Source: Pseudoalteromonas viridis (GTDB taxonomy: Bacteria > Pseudomonadota > Gammaproteobacteria > Enterobacterales > Alteromonadaceae). From it: a stretch of DNA of 64,000 bases. Below, piece after piece: positions 39,453 through 47,469 of this stretch (position 1 is the stretch's first letter; the number at the start of each line of letters is the position of its first letter). Made by a program: the position numbers and the translations under genes. The notes beneath the pieces were generated by a model. That model had not been told where the DNA came from. It saw only the letters and a program-made list of their open reading frames with translations, and did not search any database. The DNA lies in contig NZ_CP072426.1 in NCBI RefSeq assembly GCF_017742995.1, positions 1,237,392-1,301,391 on the forward strand. Direction: 5' to 3'.

Positions 39453-41537
39453 TTAATTTGTCGCGTCTGCTGAGTTTGTAGACTCATCGGATTGAATTGG
39501 TTTGGCCCAGTAATCTCTGGCCCATTTAAGTTGAATGCGTTTATCGTCGCTATCCCAGTGATAGAGATCTTCCATCAGGGTTCGGTAATCAATGGCAATG
39601 TCTTTACTTTTTAGAATTTGTACCATCTGGCGCAGCGTTTGTTTTAACTGCTCGCCTTTGGCCTCCAGCAGGCACTCAAAGCGAAAGCTCATGCCGGGGC
39701 GCTCACTGCCATCGCAGATCTGCCAAGCTTTACCAAAGCTCTGATGCTTTTCGCTAAAGTACAGTGTGTTATGGCTAGCAAACAGTCCAGCAACAAAGGC
39801 CTGAGTCTCAGCTCTTGTTAAATCGTCAGATAGAAGGTGAGCAAGATAGGGCATGACAGCAAGGTGCGTACTCTTTTGTTGGTCAAGTGACTTTTTCAGC
39901 GCAGCGAGAATTTCCCGGTTTGGATGCTCCGGGTTTGCCCATTGCTCCAGTTTTGCCACTAATGTCTGTGTATCCTCACTCCAGTATTGGCTAGACTGCC
40001 ATTCACGTCCATAAAGTGCCCGCTCCAGCTGCTGTGACGCAAGACCCAACCCTTTTTTAACTTTTGAGCCTCCATAACGCCAACTCACCGTCGCACCTTC
40101 GAACGCCTTCATCGCTGTGCCTATACAAAGTGCACGCCATTTAGCATTGGCATCATCTGTGTTAGTGCTCAGCGCCCAAACAAACTGCTCAAACCCTTCA
40201 TTTAGCCGTGGCCAGTAAAATCTGTCTGGGTTGATCGCAGACACTCTTGCATTCACATCCTGAACGCGAGCACCATCAGGCAACAAATGCCGGGCAAATA
40301 CCCTAACTGCATTTTCAAGCTGGTAGAACATGGCTTCTGCGGTTCTCAGGCCATTTACCAATAACTCACTGTAATTGATGCCCAACTCTGCATCTTTTTG
40401 CACCAAGTTTGCAGGCAAGGGTAAGCGCTCATTGAACCACGAAAGCGGGTTGGCCTTGTTGTTGTCCAGCCCAATCAGCTGACAGTTCAGCGTAAGTCCA
40501 CTTAACACTCTATTATCCAATGTTGCCAGCAGCTGAACGCCCGCTGGACGCAAGTCTTTGGTTGCTATTTTACCTTTTGTAAATTCCGCCAGTCGTAACA
40601 GGTTGGCTGTATCTCGCCAGCAACTGCGTGCAAAACTCAGTCGAACAGGCAACATTTTTTCGTCTTTGTTAAGGCGGTAGGCAAAATAAGGTTCCCGAGG
40701 CATTTCTTCCGGTGTTGGCAGGCCCTGAGAAAAATGCATTTCAGATACTGATCCATCTTCCTCAGCAATAAGCCGAACGTGCCTTGAACGCCATGTCAGA
40801 TAATCGGTTAGGCCACGCATAGCCCTGGCTTTAGGGGCCTCCTGTTTACTATCTGTTTGCTCCCACACAGGCAAATCAGAGTCATCCAGCAGGGCTTTAT
40901 CTTTAGGCATTTTCAGGTTCAGCATCAGGGTTTGAAATAAGTTTTCCCCTTCAACCATCACCACAGCACCGCCCACTAGAGGCGCATTAGTAAAGTTGGG
41001 GTGTTTCTTAAATAAGTTTGAACTGCCACTTACCCCACCTCCGAGGCTAAAATACTGACAAACCAGTAGCTGGATCGCCGCTTCACTCGCTGAGATTGAG
41101 AACTTTTTGTTATCAGCCAAATGGCTCCAGAGTAGCTTATTTGAACCTGTACTATAGTCGGGCACTAGCTTTTTAACCGATGTGGTTACACCATTGTCTT
41201 TTTGAAATTCGGCAGTCTGAAAAAAGGGATACTGCGTACAAAACAGATCGAACTTCCCCTGGCATCGGTCAGACTTTATATAATCAAATACACACGCATC
41301 AAACTCTCCTTTTTCGAATGCTTTGTGCCAGTTTTTACCGCTTAAATACCGGTAACTGCGGTAAAGTACGGCTAGCAACAGCCTTGAAATTGCGCTGACG
41401 GCTAGTGGCCTGTCATGCACAATTTGGCGCAGTTGGGGGGCAGCCTGTAGCACACCACGTATTGAGTAGTGCCGGATCTCACCCTGTAAATCTTGTGCCG
41501 GGATCCAGCACTCCTGTTCCAAAAGATCATAGTCCAT
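39453..41537 (-). CDS. cas8e: Cas8e-Cas11 (Cse1-Cse2) fusion
   Basis: 694 residues, about 190 longer than E. coli Cse1 (502). Residues about 1-530 are Cas8e-like (ARDLQGEIRHYS-type start seen here as WIPAQDLQGEIRHYS, then IGLDNNKANPLSWFNERLP and the C-terminal four-helix bundle). The last ~160 residues carry the Cas11/Cse2 signature: FECLLEAKGEQLKQTLRQM, ILKSKDIAIDYRTLMEDLYHW and WARDYW. No separate cse2 ORF exists; only 15 bases separate this gene from cas7. I chose the ATG at 41537 with AGGAGG upstream. Cas8e recognises the PAM and recruits Cas3; Cas11 stabilises the target strands. Confidence 0.9.
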   Translation of the reverse strand: MDYDLLEQECWIPAQDLQGEIRHYSIRGVLQAAPQLRQIVHDRPLAVSAISRLLLAVLYRSYRYLSGKNWHKAFEKGEFDACVFDYIKSDRCQGKFDLFCTQYPFFQTAEFQKDNGVTTSVKKLVPDYSTGSNKLLWSHLADNKKFSISASEAAIQLLVCQYFSLGGGVSGSSNLFKKHPNFTNAPLVGGAVVMVEGENLFQTLMLNLKMPKDKALLDDSDLPVWEQTDSKQEAPKARAMRGLTDYLTWRSRHVRLIAEEDGSVSEMHFSQGLPTPEEMPREPYFAYRLNKDEKMLPVRLSFARSCWRDTANLLRLAEFTKGKIATKDLRPAGVQLLATLDNRVLSGLTLNCQLIGLDNNKANPLSWFNERLPLPANLVQKDAELGINYSELLVNGLRTAEAMFYQLENAVRVFARHLLPDGARVQDVNARVSAINPDRFYWPRLNEGFEQFVWALSTNTDDANAKWRALCIGTAMKAFEGATVSWRYGGSKVKKGLGLASQQLERALYGREWQSSQYWSEDTQTLVAKLEQWANPEHPNREILAALKKSLDQQKSTHLAVMPYLAHLLSDDLTRAETQAFVAGLFASHNTLYFSEKHQSFGKAWQICDGSERPGMSFRFECLLEAKGEQLKQTLRQMVQILKSKDIAIDYRTLMEDLYHWDSDDKRIQLKWARDYWAKPIQSDESTNSADATN

Positions 41538-41610
41538 AATCCTATAAGTCCTCCTGTAGGTTTGTACGCAGATCCGGCCACCACACAATGCCAAATCAGT
41601 ACTTGCATCT

Positions 41611-41629
41611 GTCTAGCAAGTTGCTAGAC
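41611..41629. repeat. Perfect palindrome upstream of cas8e
   Basis: GTCTAGCAA (41611-41619) and TTGCTAGAC (41621-41629) are perfect inverses around one base. It lies between the small membrane-protein gene and cas8e, a possible operator. On the plus strand it is followed by CTATTTTTC, so it could also terminate a plus-strand RNA. Confidence 0.55.
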
Positions 41630-41630
41630 T

Positions 41631-41753
41631 CTATTTTTCTTTCTTGTTGCTTTTCTTTTTGTAAAATGCCCAAATCAAAAAGAACAGCAGCGCATAAGTA
41701 GGCGCATTGGCATTCTGTAGCGCGATAATGACATCTGCCAAGCCGTTGAACAT
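41631..41753 (-). CDS. 40-residue single-pass membrane protein inside the cas operon
   Basis: The ORF starts at 41753 with AGAAGGA ten bases upstream. The peptide begins MFNGLADVIIALQNANAP, has a hydrophobic helix (ALLFFLIWAFY) and ends in a very basic tail (KKKSNKKEK). It sits between cas3 and cas8e in the same direction. A related but frameshifted ORF lies between the WYL gene and cas3 (44902-45016). I know no function; it could be an inner-membrane anchor or toxin-like peptide. Confidence 0.6.
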   Translation of the reverse strand: MFNGLADVIIALQNANAPTYALLFFLIWAFYKKKSNKKEK

Positions 41754-41960
41754 AAGTTTCGTATCCTTCTAGTTGGTTAGTCACTACAATGTATACGTTT
41801 TGCTCAACCTTGTCTATTAATTTATCTATCAATATAGAAACTCTACTCTTGAAATTTAATTTTCATTTCTTGTTTCTAAGTTCGGTGTTAAAATTCAAAC
41901 CTTCCTAACTCTCGTTGGGATGAACCGAGTAGCGTTTCAATATTTATAGATGCTGCCAAC

Positions 41961-42008
41961 TTGTTCCCCGTACGTACGGGGCGCCTGCCGATAGCTTCAG
42001 CTATCGGC
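41961..42008 (+). ncRNA. Orphan CRISPR-like repeat plus hairpin between cas3 and cas8e
   Basis: TTGTTCCCCGTACGTACGGG followed by GCGCC (41961-41985) matches the crRNA-sense repeat over its palindromic stem (CCCCGTACGTACGGGG) and 5' flank, but runs on the plus strand, opposite to both arrays. Directly after it is a second stem, GCCGATAGC (41987-41995) / GCTATCGGC (42000-42008), with loop TTCA. A stand-alone repeat beside cas genes is how cas-regulating crRNA-like RNAs (CreA/CreR type) look. Alternatively it may be a decayed repeat, or a terminator of cas3. Confidence 0.55.
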
Positions 42009-42011
42009 TTC

Positions 42012-44897
42012 TTACCTCTTAGAGTGATTGTGACTACTCCTACATTTCTCTACTTTTAATCCCAACACGGGATCCAGTTTAAGTGTGCCAATCGAGGGCA
42101 CTGAGTAGGTAAAGTGCTGATCCAAGATAACCGGTACACAACAGTGTAGCTGTGAAGTTCTTTGCCACACATCCTGAGCGACAAAATTAAATGGCCAGTT
42201 GCTTTCAACTTCACGAAAGTGTTCAACCCAGTCTGCATGGCTGAGTTTCACCAAGGATTGCTTCAGCCTGCCAATATCATTTTTATTAAAGCGTTTATCT
42301 GCACGCCAGTTTATCGCTTCATAGGGAGCATTTTCTCTCATGGGCGTCTGGCATTGTTGCAGGTAAGGCTGATATTCTGTAATGGGTACCAACGAGCCGT
42401 CTTCATTCTGGATCAGCAGAATTATCTGCACACTGAGACTGGCAAGCCGGGTCGATAAAACCAAGTCCTCATCATCAAACTGATCATTTAGATAATCCAG
42501 CAAATCCGATACATCTTCCTGGTCTGCATCGAACATCATGTTGTTAGCAAGCCGGTACACGAGCTTCTTTTCAAGCTCGAATTCAAACGCTTTTTCTTGC
42601 TCCTGCTTCAACCAGTCCGCCTGCTGCTCAATATCGGTGTATACGTTATTTACCCAATCATCAATCTCTGTATCAAGATCCAACTCGAAACCGTTATTCT
42701 TCCCTGTACTTGCAGCTTCCTCCCACAGCAAACGGGTCGTTACCCCGAGTATATGCGACGGGTAAATTTTGACATCGGCGTATCCAAGCCATTTAGCGTA
42801 GTCTTCAGGGATCTCATCTAACCCCGGCAAATAGACATTAAGTCTCGGGCTTTGAACAAGCTTAGACCTGAAAGGGTTATTTACCTGATGCCGCCATATC
42901 CGCCCTAGCCGTTGCATGATCAGATCAATGGGTGCGACCTGAGTAAACATCTCACAGGCGTCATAATCCAAACTCTGTTCCAAAACTTGGGACCCAATTA
43001 AAATTAAACACTGATCTTTGACGGGTCGATTTGGATTAACCGCTTTTCGATCTCCCGGATTCTTGCCTACCAGATATTCAACCATGTCTTCGATGGCTAA
43101 GCGGTTACCGATGGGGTATCTGGCATGAAACACCAGACACTGCATGTTTTGACTTTCCTTCCGATTGCATTGCTCAAGGATAATTTCACTGAGTGCCTGC
43201 GCCGCGTTTACCGTATTCAGGATACACACAAATACACCGCATCCCGCCTCCTTTACGCGTGCCAAAACATCGCTTGCCATCTGTTCAACACACTGTTGTG
43301 GCGTGGTTTTATGCAACTGAATCCCAAACCGTTTAGGTGGTGAAGCCAGCTCATCAGTATTTTTACCTTCTGCAACGTGAACAGATGTCGCCAACTGCCC
43401 TCCGCTATAAGTTGTAAGCCTCGGATAGGCAGCCTCTTTTAGCTCAATATTCTTACCGAACTCCTGGCCATAAGCCTGCACTAACTCTCGGAGCATTAGT
43501 TTAGGTAAAGTAGCAGATAATATGATTACCCTGACTTTCAGTTTTGCCATCCACCGTAACGTGTTTTTGAGCAAAGAAAGCTGGAAGTAATCCAGTGCAT
43601 ATACCTCATCTAATATTACGGTTTTGTTCGCAATAGCGAATAACCGCACAAAATTATGCTTGTAACGCATAGCAGCCATAAGCAGTTGATCAATGGTGCC
43701 AACACAAGCTCCGGCCAGTAACCCTCTTTTTTTAGCTGTAAACCATAAGTTTGCCTTTACGGCATTTTGCTCATTCAGATCCTCAATACTGGACAGCAAT
43801 AAGCCCTCATAAGCTGGGTTAAACTCCGCGTTACTGTGCTTTAAATGGGTTTCGATGTCCTCATAACCCAAAGACTCATGTTTCAGGAACTTCAATGTCC
43901 GTTTATAGAGTTGATTCGCCGTAGCCTGAGATGGCATAGCCACATACAGCCCAGAGTGATCCAGGTTACGAATAAAATGGTCAGCCAGTATGAGTGCAGC
44001 TTCTGTTTTTCCGCTTCCCATACCGCTTTCAATCACTGTCAGCCAGGGCAATTCTTGTGAGTTAAATAAGGCTAATATGCTTTGCTGCAGTGCGTTGGGT
44101 TTAAAGCCAAAGACTTTATTGAATTCAATGATACTCTGTGCAGCTTTTACATGCTTAATGTTCAGCTTATCTGCCAGCCGGTGTGCCGTCTCAACACGCA
44201 GCGCAACATTGGCAAAATACTCATCAGAACTGATGTAGGTAAAATAGTGATGATCGGAGCCAATCCAGTCAGCAACCGAGCATAGTCCAGCCATATAGAC
44301 GTACCAGGTGGGTGTGAGCAGTTCATCGTCAATTTCACAAAGCAGTGAAACGTCAACCAGAAAGTAGTCGAATAGCCATTCAATCGAAGCTAGCTGAACT
44401 TTTTCCCAGATATAACCTTTTCCCCAAACTCGACCATTTTTTGAATCGGTTACAAATTCTCCATGATGACTTGCGACAGAGGAGAACAAAGGTTTTTCGG
44501 TGTAGCAACTTAGGCCGATACTTTCTGCCCAGTTTGATAATATCTTGTAACCAGACGTACCATGTTGAGTTTCACTTGCATTCTTAAGATCGTATCTCTG
44601 AGTATCAAACAGCCTTCTGATACGTTCAAATGGCAACTTATACTGAAAACCCGGTGTGATCTTGCCAATATCATGCACGGCAATAAGCAGTACTACCATA
44701 GCAATCGCCGTATCTTCATCAACGCCTTCAATAGCTAAAAACGGCTTGAGTAAAATAGCCCGCTCCTGAGCTGCCAGTTTGAGAATAATCGCCCGGGCCA
44801 CAAAGGCGACATCCAGCATATGACACACTGCGGGTAACGTATTGTGCTCGTCGGCCTTGCCCCAGAACTGAAAAATCTCGCTATTAAAATCACTCAC
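42012..44897 (-). CDS. cas3: Cas3 nuclease-helicase (type I-E)
   Basis: 961 residues. An N-terminal HD nuclease domain (about 1-270) has His18, His26 and the His75-Asp76 pair in LIAVHDIGK. The SF2 helicase follows with Walker A in ESGMGSGKTEAALI, motif II LDEVYALD (Tyr where E. coli has His), motif III ILSATLP, and motif VI QRLGRIWRH. Cascade recruits it to unwind and degrade DNA. The start is a GTG at 44897 with AAGGAAG seven bases upstream. Confidence 0.96.
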   Translation of the reverse strand: MSDFNSEIFQFWGKADEHNTLPAVCHMLDVAFVARAIILKLAAQERAILLKPFLAIEGVDEDTAIAMVVLLIAVHDIGKITPGFQYKLPFERIRRLFDTQRYDLKNASETQHGTSGYKILSNWAESIGLSCYTEKPLFSSVASHHGEFVTDSKNGRVWGKGYIWEKVQLASIEWLFDYFLVDVSLLCEIDDELLTPTWYVYMAGLCSVADWIGSDHHYFTYISSDEYFANVALRVETAHRLADKLNIKHVKAAQSIIEFNKVFGFKPNALQQSILALFNSQELPWLTVIESGMGSGKTEAALILADHFIRNLDHSGLYVAMPSQATANQLYKRTLKFLKHESLGYEDIETHLKHSNAEFNPAYEGLLLSSIEDLNEQNAVKANLWFTAKKRGLLAGACVGTIDQLLMAAMRYKHNFVRLFAIANKTVILDEVYALDYFQLSLLKNTLRWMAKLKVRVIILSATLPKLMLRELVQAYGQEFGKNIELKEAAYPRLTTYSGGQLATSVHVAEGKNTDELASPPKRFGIQLHKTTPQQCVEQMASDVLARVKEAGCGVFVCILNTVNAAQALSEIILEQCNRKESQNMQCLVFHARYPIGNRLAIEDMVEYLVGKNPGDRKAVNPNRPVKDQCLILIGSQVLEQSLDYDACEMFTQVAPIDLIMQRLGRIWRHQVNNPFRSKLVQSPRLNVYLPGLDEIPEDYAKWLGYADVKIYPSHILGVTTRLLWEEAASTGKNNGFELDLDTEIDDWVNNVYTDIEQQADWLKQEQEKAFEFELEKKLVYRLANNMMFDADQEDVSDLLDYLNDQFDDEDLVLSTRLASLSVQIILLIQNEDGSLVPITEYQPYLQQCQTPMRENAPYEAINWRADKRFNKNDIGRLKQSLVKLSHADWVEHFREVESNWPFNFVAQDVWQRTSQLHCCVPVILDQHFTYSVPSIGTLKLDPVLGLKVEKCRSSHNHSKR

Positions 44898-44901
44898 ACT
44901 G

Positions 44902-45016
44902 TTACTTCCTTGCTTTTAATACACTCAGCTTACGACGCGAATAAAATGCCGACAATCCTGCGATTGCAACCAGTAAAAAAATTAACCGGTCTGGTGCGTT
45001 TGCTCAGCTGTTCCAT
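44902..45016 (-). pseudogene. Small membrane-protein ORF with a frameshift, upstream of cas3
   Basis: The ATG at 45016 (MEQLSKRT) overlaps the WYL stop and stops at 44930 after 28 codons. In the +1 frame the same stretch reads APDRLIFLLVAIAGLSAFYS followed by RRK and a basic tail to the stop at 44902. It matches the 40-residue protein at 41631-41753 in order: N-A-P, membrane helix, F-Y, Lys/Arg tail. Removing one A from CAAA (near 44998) or one T from the T7 run would restore one ~37-residue protein. Confidence 0.5.
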
Positions 45017-45837
45017 AATAACCTTCTGGCCCTCAGCTCTCTGTAGCAGGCCGGTTCCATCACAATTTGCTGTGCTTCCGGGTGTGGATGCTGAACATCT
45101 AACCTCAAAATGCTGATCAGGTAATTGATCAATGCAGCGTTGGTTTTTATTTGCTTTTGGTGGTTGTGCATATCAAAGTCGTGGGCAATAACTTGCTGGG
45201 CGTATTCGCTGAGTCTTGGGTCGGGAATAATGGTTAAAGTGACTTCCTGCTGCCAGGCTTCGTCGTCTTTTTTGTATTTTTGTGCTTTGCTGATAAATTC
45301 CGGGGAGGCAGAGACGATACGCGATAATGAAAAGTCTCTGAAGCCTTTGGCTTTTTCACAGTAGGCTCTCAGGTGGTAACGCAGCCCGGAGTTGATCAAG
45401 GTGTGAGGGCGGATCACGCGCTCGGTTTCACCGCCTTCTTTTATTGACTGATAGCGAATATCCAGCACGCTTTGTCGCCGACAGGCATTTAATATGGGTC
45501 GCAGAATGGTTGGATTGAGCTTTCTGTGTGGTAATGCCAGCGCTGTGATGGTGGAGGTGCTCAGGTTATGGACATACTGATCGCCGGTCAGACTGGCGTA
45601 TTCAGCAAAATCCTGAGAGATGTAGTTCGGTGTAAAGGGGCTTGTCAGTACATAGGCTTTGTCAGACTCATTGTAGCTTGCTGCAATCTGGTAGCGCTCG
45701 ATAAAGTCGGTGACATAACGCCGTGCACTGGGCCGTGAAAGCTTGAATTTATCCTGGAAACTATCGGTTTGGATTTCTCCTTGCCAAAACAACACCGCTT
45801 CAATATACCGAAAATATTGCTCTTCCTTAGCCTGCAT
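45004..45837 (-). CDS. WYL-domain transcriptional regulator
   Basis: 277 residues with an N-terminal winged helix (about 20-60; FKLSRPSARRYVTDFIERY) and a WYL domain (about 115-190; LDIRYQSI, RVIRPHTLINSGLRYHLRAYCE, and FRDFSLSRI, the conserved Arg-rich ligand-binding region). WYL regulators often control CRISPR-Cas and other defence genes in response to nucleic acids or nucleotides. It is first in the cas gene series, so it is the prime candidate for cas control. Confidence 0.92.
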   Translation of the reverse strand: MQAKEEQYFRYIEAVLFWQGEIQTDSFQDKFKLSRPSARRYVTDFIERYQIAASYNESDKAYVLTSPFTPNYISQDFAEYASLTGDQYVHNLSTSTITALALPHRKLNPTILRPILNACRRQSVLDIRYQSIKEGGETERVIRPHTLINSGLRYHLRAYCEKAKGFRDFSLSRIVSASPEFISKAQKYKKDDEAWQQEVTLTIIPDPRLSEYAQQVIAHDFDMHNHQKQIKTNAALINYLISILRLDVQHPHPEAQQIVMEPACYRELRARRLLWNS

Positions 45838-45964
45838 AAAACACTTTAGTAAACTTATCGTGAAATAAATGTATCAAAACCAACAGTACAAGTCATTGAC
45901 CTGAGACAAACTGCCAGAACAATCGTACTGGCATTTTTTTGATGGTAGATTAATAATCAGTTTT

Positions 45965-46035
45965 GGCGGCAGTGTACCCCGATAGGTAAGGGGCTGTGTT
46001 ACAGTGATGTGAGTTCGATTCTCACCCTGCCGCCA
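45965..46035 (+). ncRNA. tRNA-like element A
   Basis: 71 bases: acceptor-like stem GGCGGCAG (45965-45972) pairs with CTGCCGCC (46027-46034) for eight pairs, then A. The D-arm is CCCC-GATAGGTAA-GGGG, and the T-arm GTGAG-TTCGATT-CTCAC has a perfect T-loop. The anticodon arm is only CTGTGTTACAG, too short for a normal seven-base loop. No CCA is encoded. It looks like a tRNA-derived RNA without a working anticodon. Confidence 0.6.
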
Positions 46036-46119
46036 CTTTGACATATTCTCTGCACTACCTTGATTCACAAAGCCAAGTGTCGCTTCACAAGCTGGTTAAC
46101 TTGAGCAATAATCGAACCT

Positions 46120-46195
46120 GGCGGCAGTGTTTCCAATGGGTAACGGTTATATGTAGTCTGTATATGATGTGAGTTCGAGTCTCGCCCTGCCGCCA
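46120..46195 (+). ncRNA. tRNA-like element B
   Basis: 76 bases, related to element A: the same GGCGGCAG/CTGCCGCC eight-pair stem, D-loop AATGGGTAA, and T-arm GTGAG-TTCGAGT-CTCGC. Here the anticodon arm is full-size, TATAT-GTAGTCT-GTATA, with loop bases AGT at the anticodon position. An A at the wobble position with C after it would be unusual for a bacterial tRNA. One unpaired C lies between T-stem and acceptor. No CCA is encoded. Confidence 0.6.
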
Positions 46196-46285
46196 CTTCT
46201 AAATCGACAACAATCACCAATTAACCCATTTTCAGAGTCTTTGAGAGCGAAAGCCTAAGCCCTCTTTCACCACTAGCAGCTTACA

Positions 46286-46314
46286 CGTTTCAACCCCGCG
46301 TCTGCGAGGAACAC
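46286..46314 (-). repeat. Orphan degenerate CRISPR-like repeat
   Basis: A single 29-base stretch starting CGTTTCAACCCCGCGTCTGC and ending GAGGAACAC matches the array repeat at both ends and partly in the stem, in the same orientation as the arrays. No second copy is at 61-base spacing. Some 1.9 kb further on lie the two degenerate end repeats of array 2, so it may be a relic of a longer array. Confidence 0.65.
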
Positions 46315-46569
46315 AACTAAAAACACCGCCAGCGTCCTCTGACGGGCTTTAACCTCCTCAGTGGCTACCTTTGCGCTAACCCTGCTTCGAAACGTTTCTA
46401 AGCACACAGATTGGCTGTAAGTAAGGGGTTGAGGACAAAATAACCCGAGACAATTTAAATGCAATTCGCTAAAGTGAGCGCCAATGTATACGGACGGTAC
46501 ATATTTTCACTTTGCTGTGCCCTCCGCCCATTTCAACTTATGAATAAAATAATAGATAAGAATTTGATT

Positions 46570-47415
46570 ATGGAAAGTATTGTACTGCGCTTTGATGGTG
46601 AAGCATTAAATGACCACTCTATGGACCTCAGTTTACTGGCAGAATCTTTGACTGGCTTAGAGAAGTTAATAACTGAAGTCCATGAACATTTAAACGGCTC
46701 AACACATGACTTGAAAGTTCAAGTTCAGGGTGGATTTGAGGAAGGATCTTTTGAGTTTTTACTGAACGTTATTGAAACCGCTGAAATCAGTACGCTAGCA
46801 GCGATTGGATTTACCAGTTCACTAGCAGGTGGTGGGCTTGTTGGTGCACTTAAGTGGTTAGGCGGAGAGCCAATTGAAAAAATTGCACGCCACAAAGATG
46901 GCGACTGCATTTTAAAGAAAAAGGACGGAAATGCCCTTGTAGTAGATAGCCGTTTGAAAGAAGCTATTGCATCTCCTTCAATCAGAACAGCTTTTAACAG
47001 GTTGATACAGAAACCTTTGAATAAAGAAGGTATTGATGTGTTTGAAGTACTCAAGCCATCCGCTGACGGTGAGGAAGACCGCAAGGTGCTGGTTGAAGTT
47101 GAAAAAAGTGAAGCCGCCAGCTTCAAAGCACAAAAAGCACCTGTAAAAGAAAAAGTAATGGAAGATGAAATTTATGACAATGTTCGCATCACCTTTTTGA
47201 CAGTCCACAAAGATAAACCCAGTGGCTGGCGGATCCATTATGACGATACTGAACTTAGCCGAGTGAAGATACAAGATGACAACTTTATCCGTCATGTGCA
47301 AAGCGGAGCTGGTGAAGCTATATTTGATGATGCATACCGTGTGAAGCTGGTCGCTAAATACAAAAGCAACAGCTTTACGGAAAAGGACTGGTATATTGAG
47401 AAGGTATACCTTTAG
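46570..47415 (+). CDS. Unknown protein, first gene of cassette beside array 2
   Basis: About 281 residues from the ATG at 46570 (MESIVLRFDGEALNDHSMDL); in-frame ATGs also lie upstream and none has a strong ribosome-binding site. The N-terminal part has SLTGLEKLI and QVQGGFEEGSFEF, then a Gly/Ala-rich hydrophobic segment (AAIGFTSSLAGGGLVGALKW, about 90-112) that could enter a membrane. The C-terminal half (WRIHYDDTELSRV, YKSNSFTEKDWYIEKVYL) is beta-rich. I have seen similar sequences only as hypothetical proteins. It is followed at 54 and 286 bases by two membrane-protein genes. Confidence 0.65.
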   Translation: MESIVLRFDGEALNDHSMDLSLLAESLTGLEKLITEVHEHLNGSTHDLKVQVQGGFEEGSFEFLLNVIETAEISTLAAIGFTSSLAGGGLVGALKWLGGEPIEKIARHKDGDCILKKKDGNALVVDSRLKEAIASPSIRTAFNRLIQKPLNKEGIDVFEVLKPSADGEEDRKVLVEVEKSEAASFKAQKAPVKEKVMEDEIYDNVRITFLTVHKDKPSGWRIHYDDTELSRVKIQDDNFIRHVQSGAGEAIFDDAYRVKLVAKYKSNSFTEKDWYIEKVYL

Positions 47416-47469
47416 TGTTTAAATGCTAAAAACCTTTTGTAAATTCTCAGAACTAACTAAGGAGGCAAA

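Noticed and set aside
41596..41832. 78-codon ORF MIDKLIDKVEQN... in the cas3-cas8e gap
   Set aside because: It overlaps the 40-residue membrane protein in another frame, has no ribosome-binding site, and lacks protein-like composition.
46273..46464. 63-codon minus-strand ORF containing RQRTLAVFLVVFLADAGLKR
   Set aside because: It runs over the orphan CRISPR-like repeat, has no ribosome-binding site, and is best read as non-coding.
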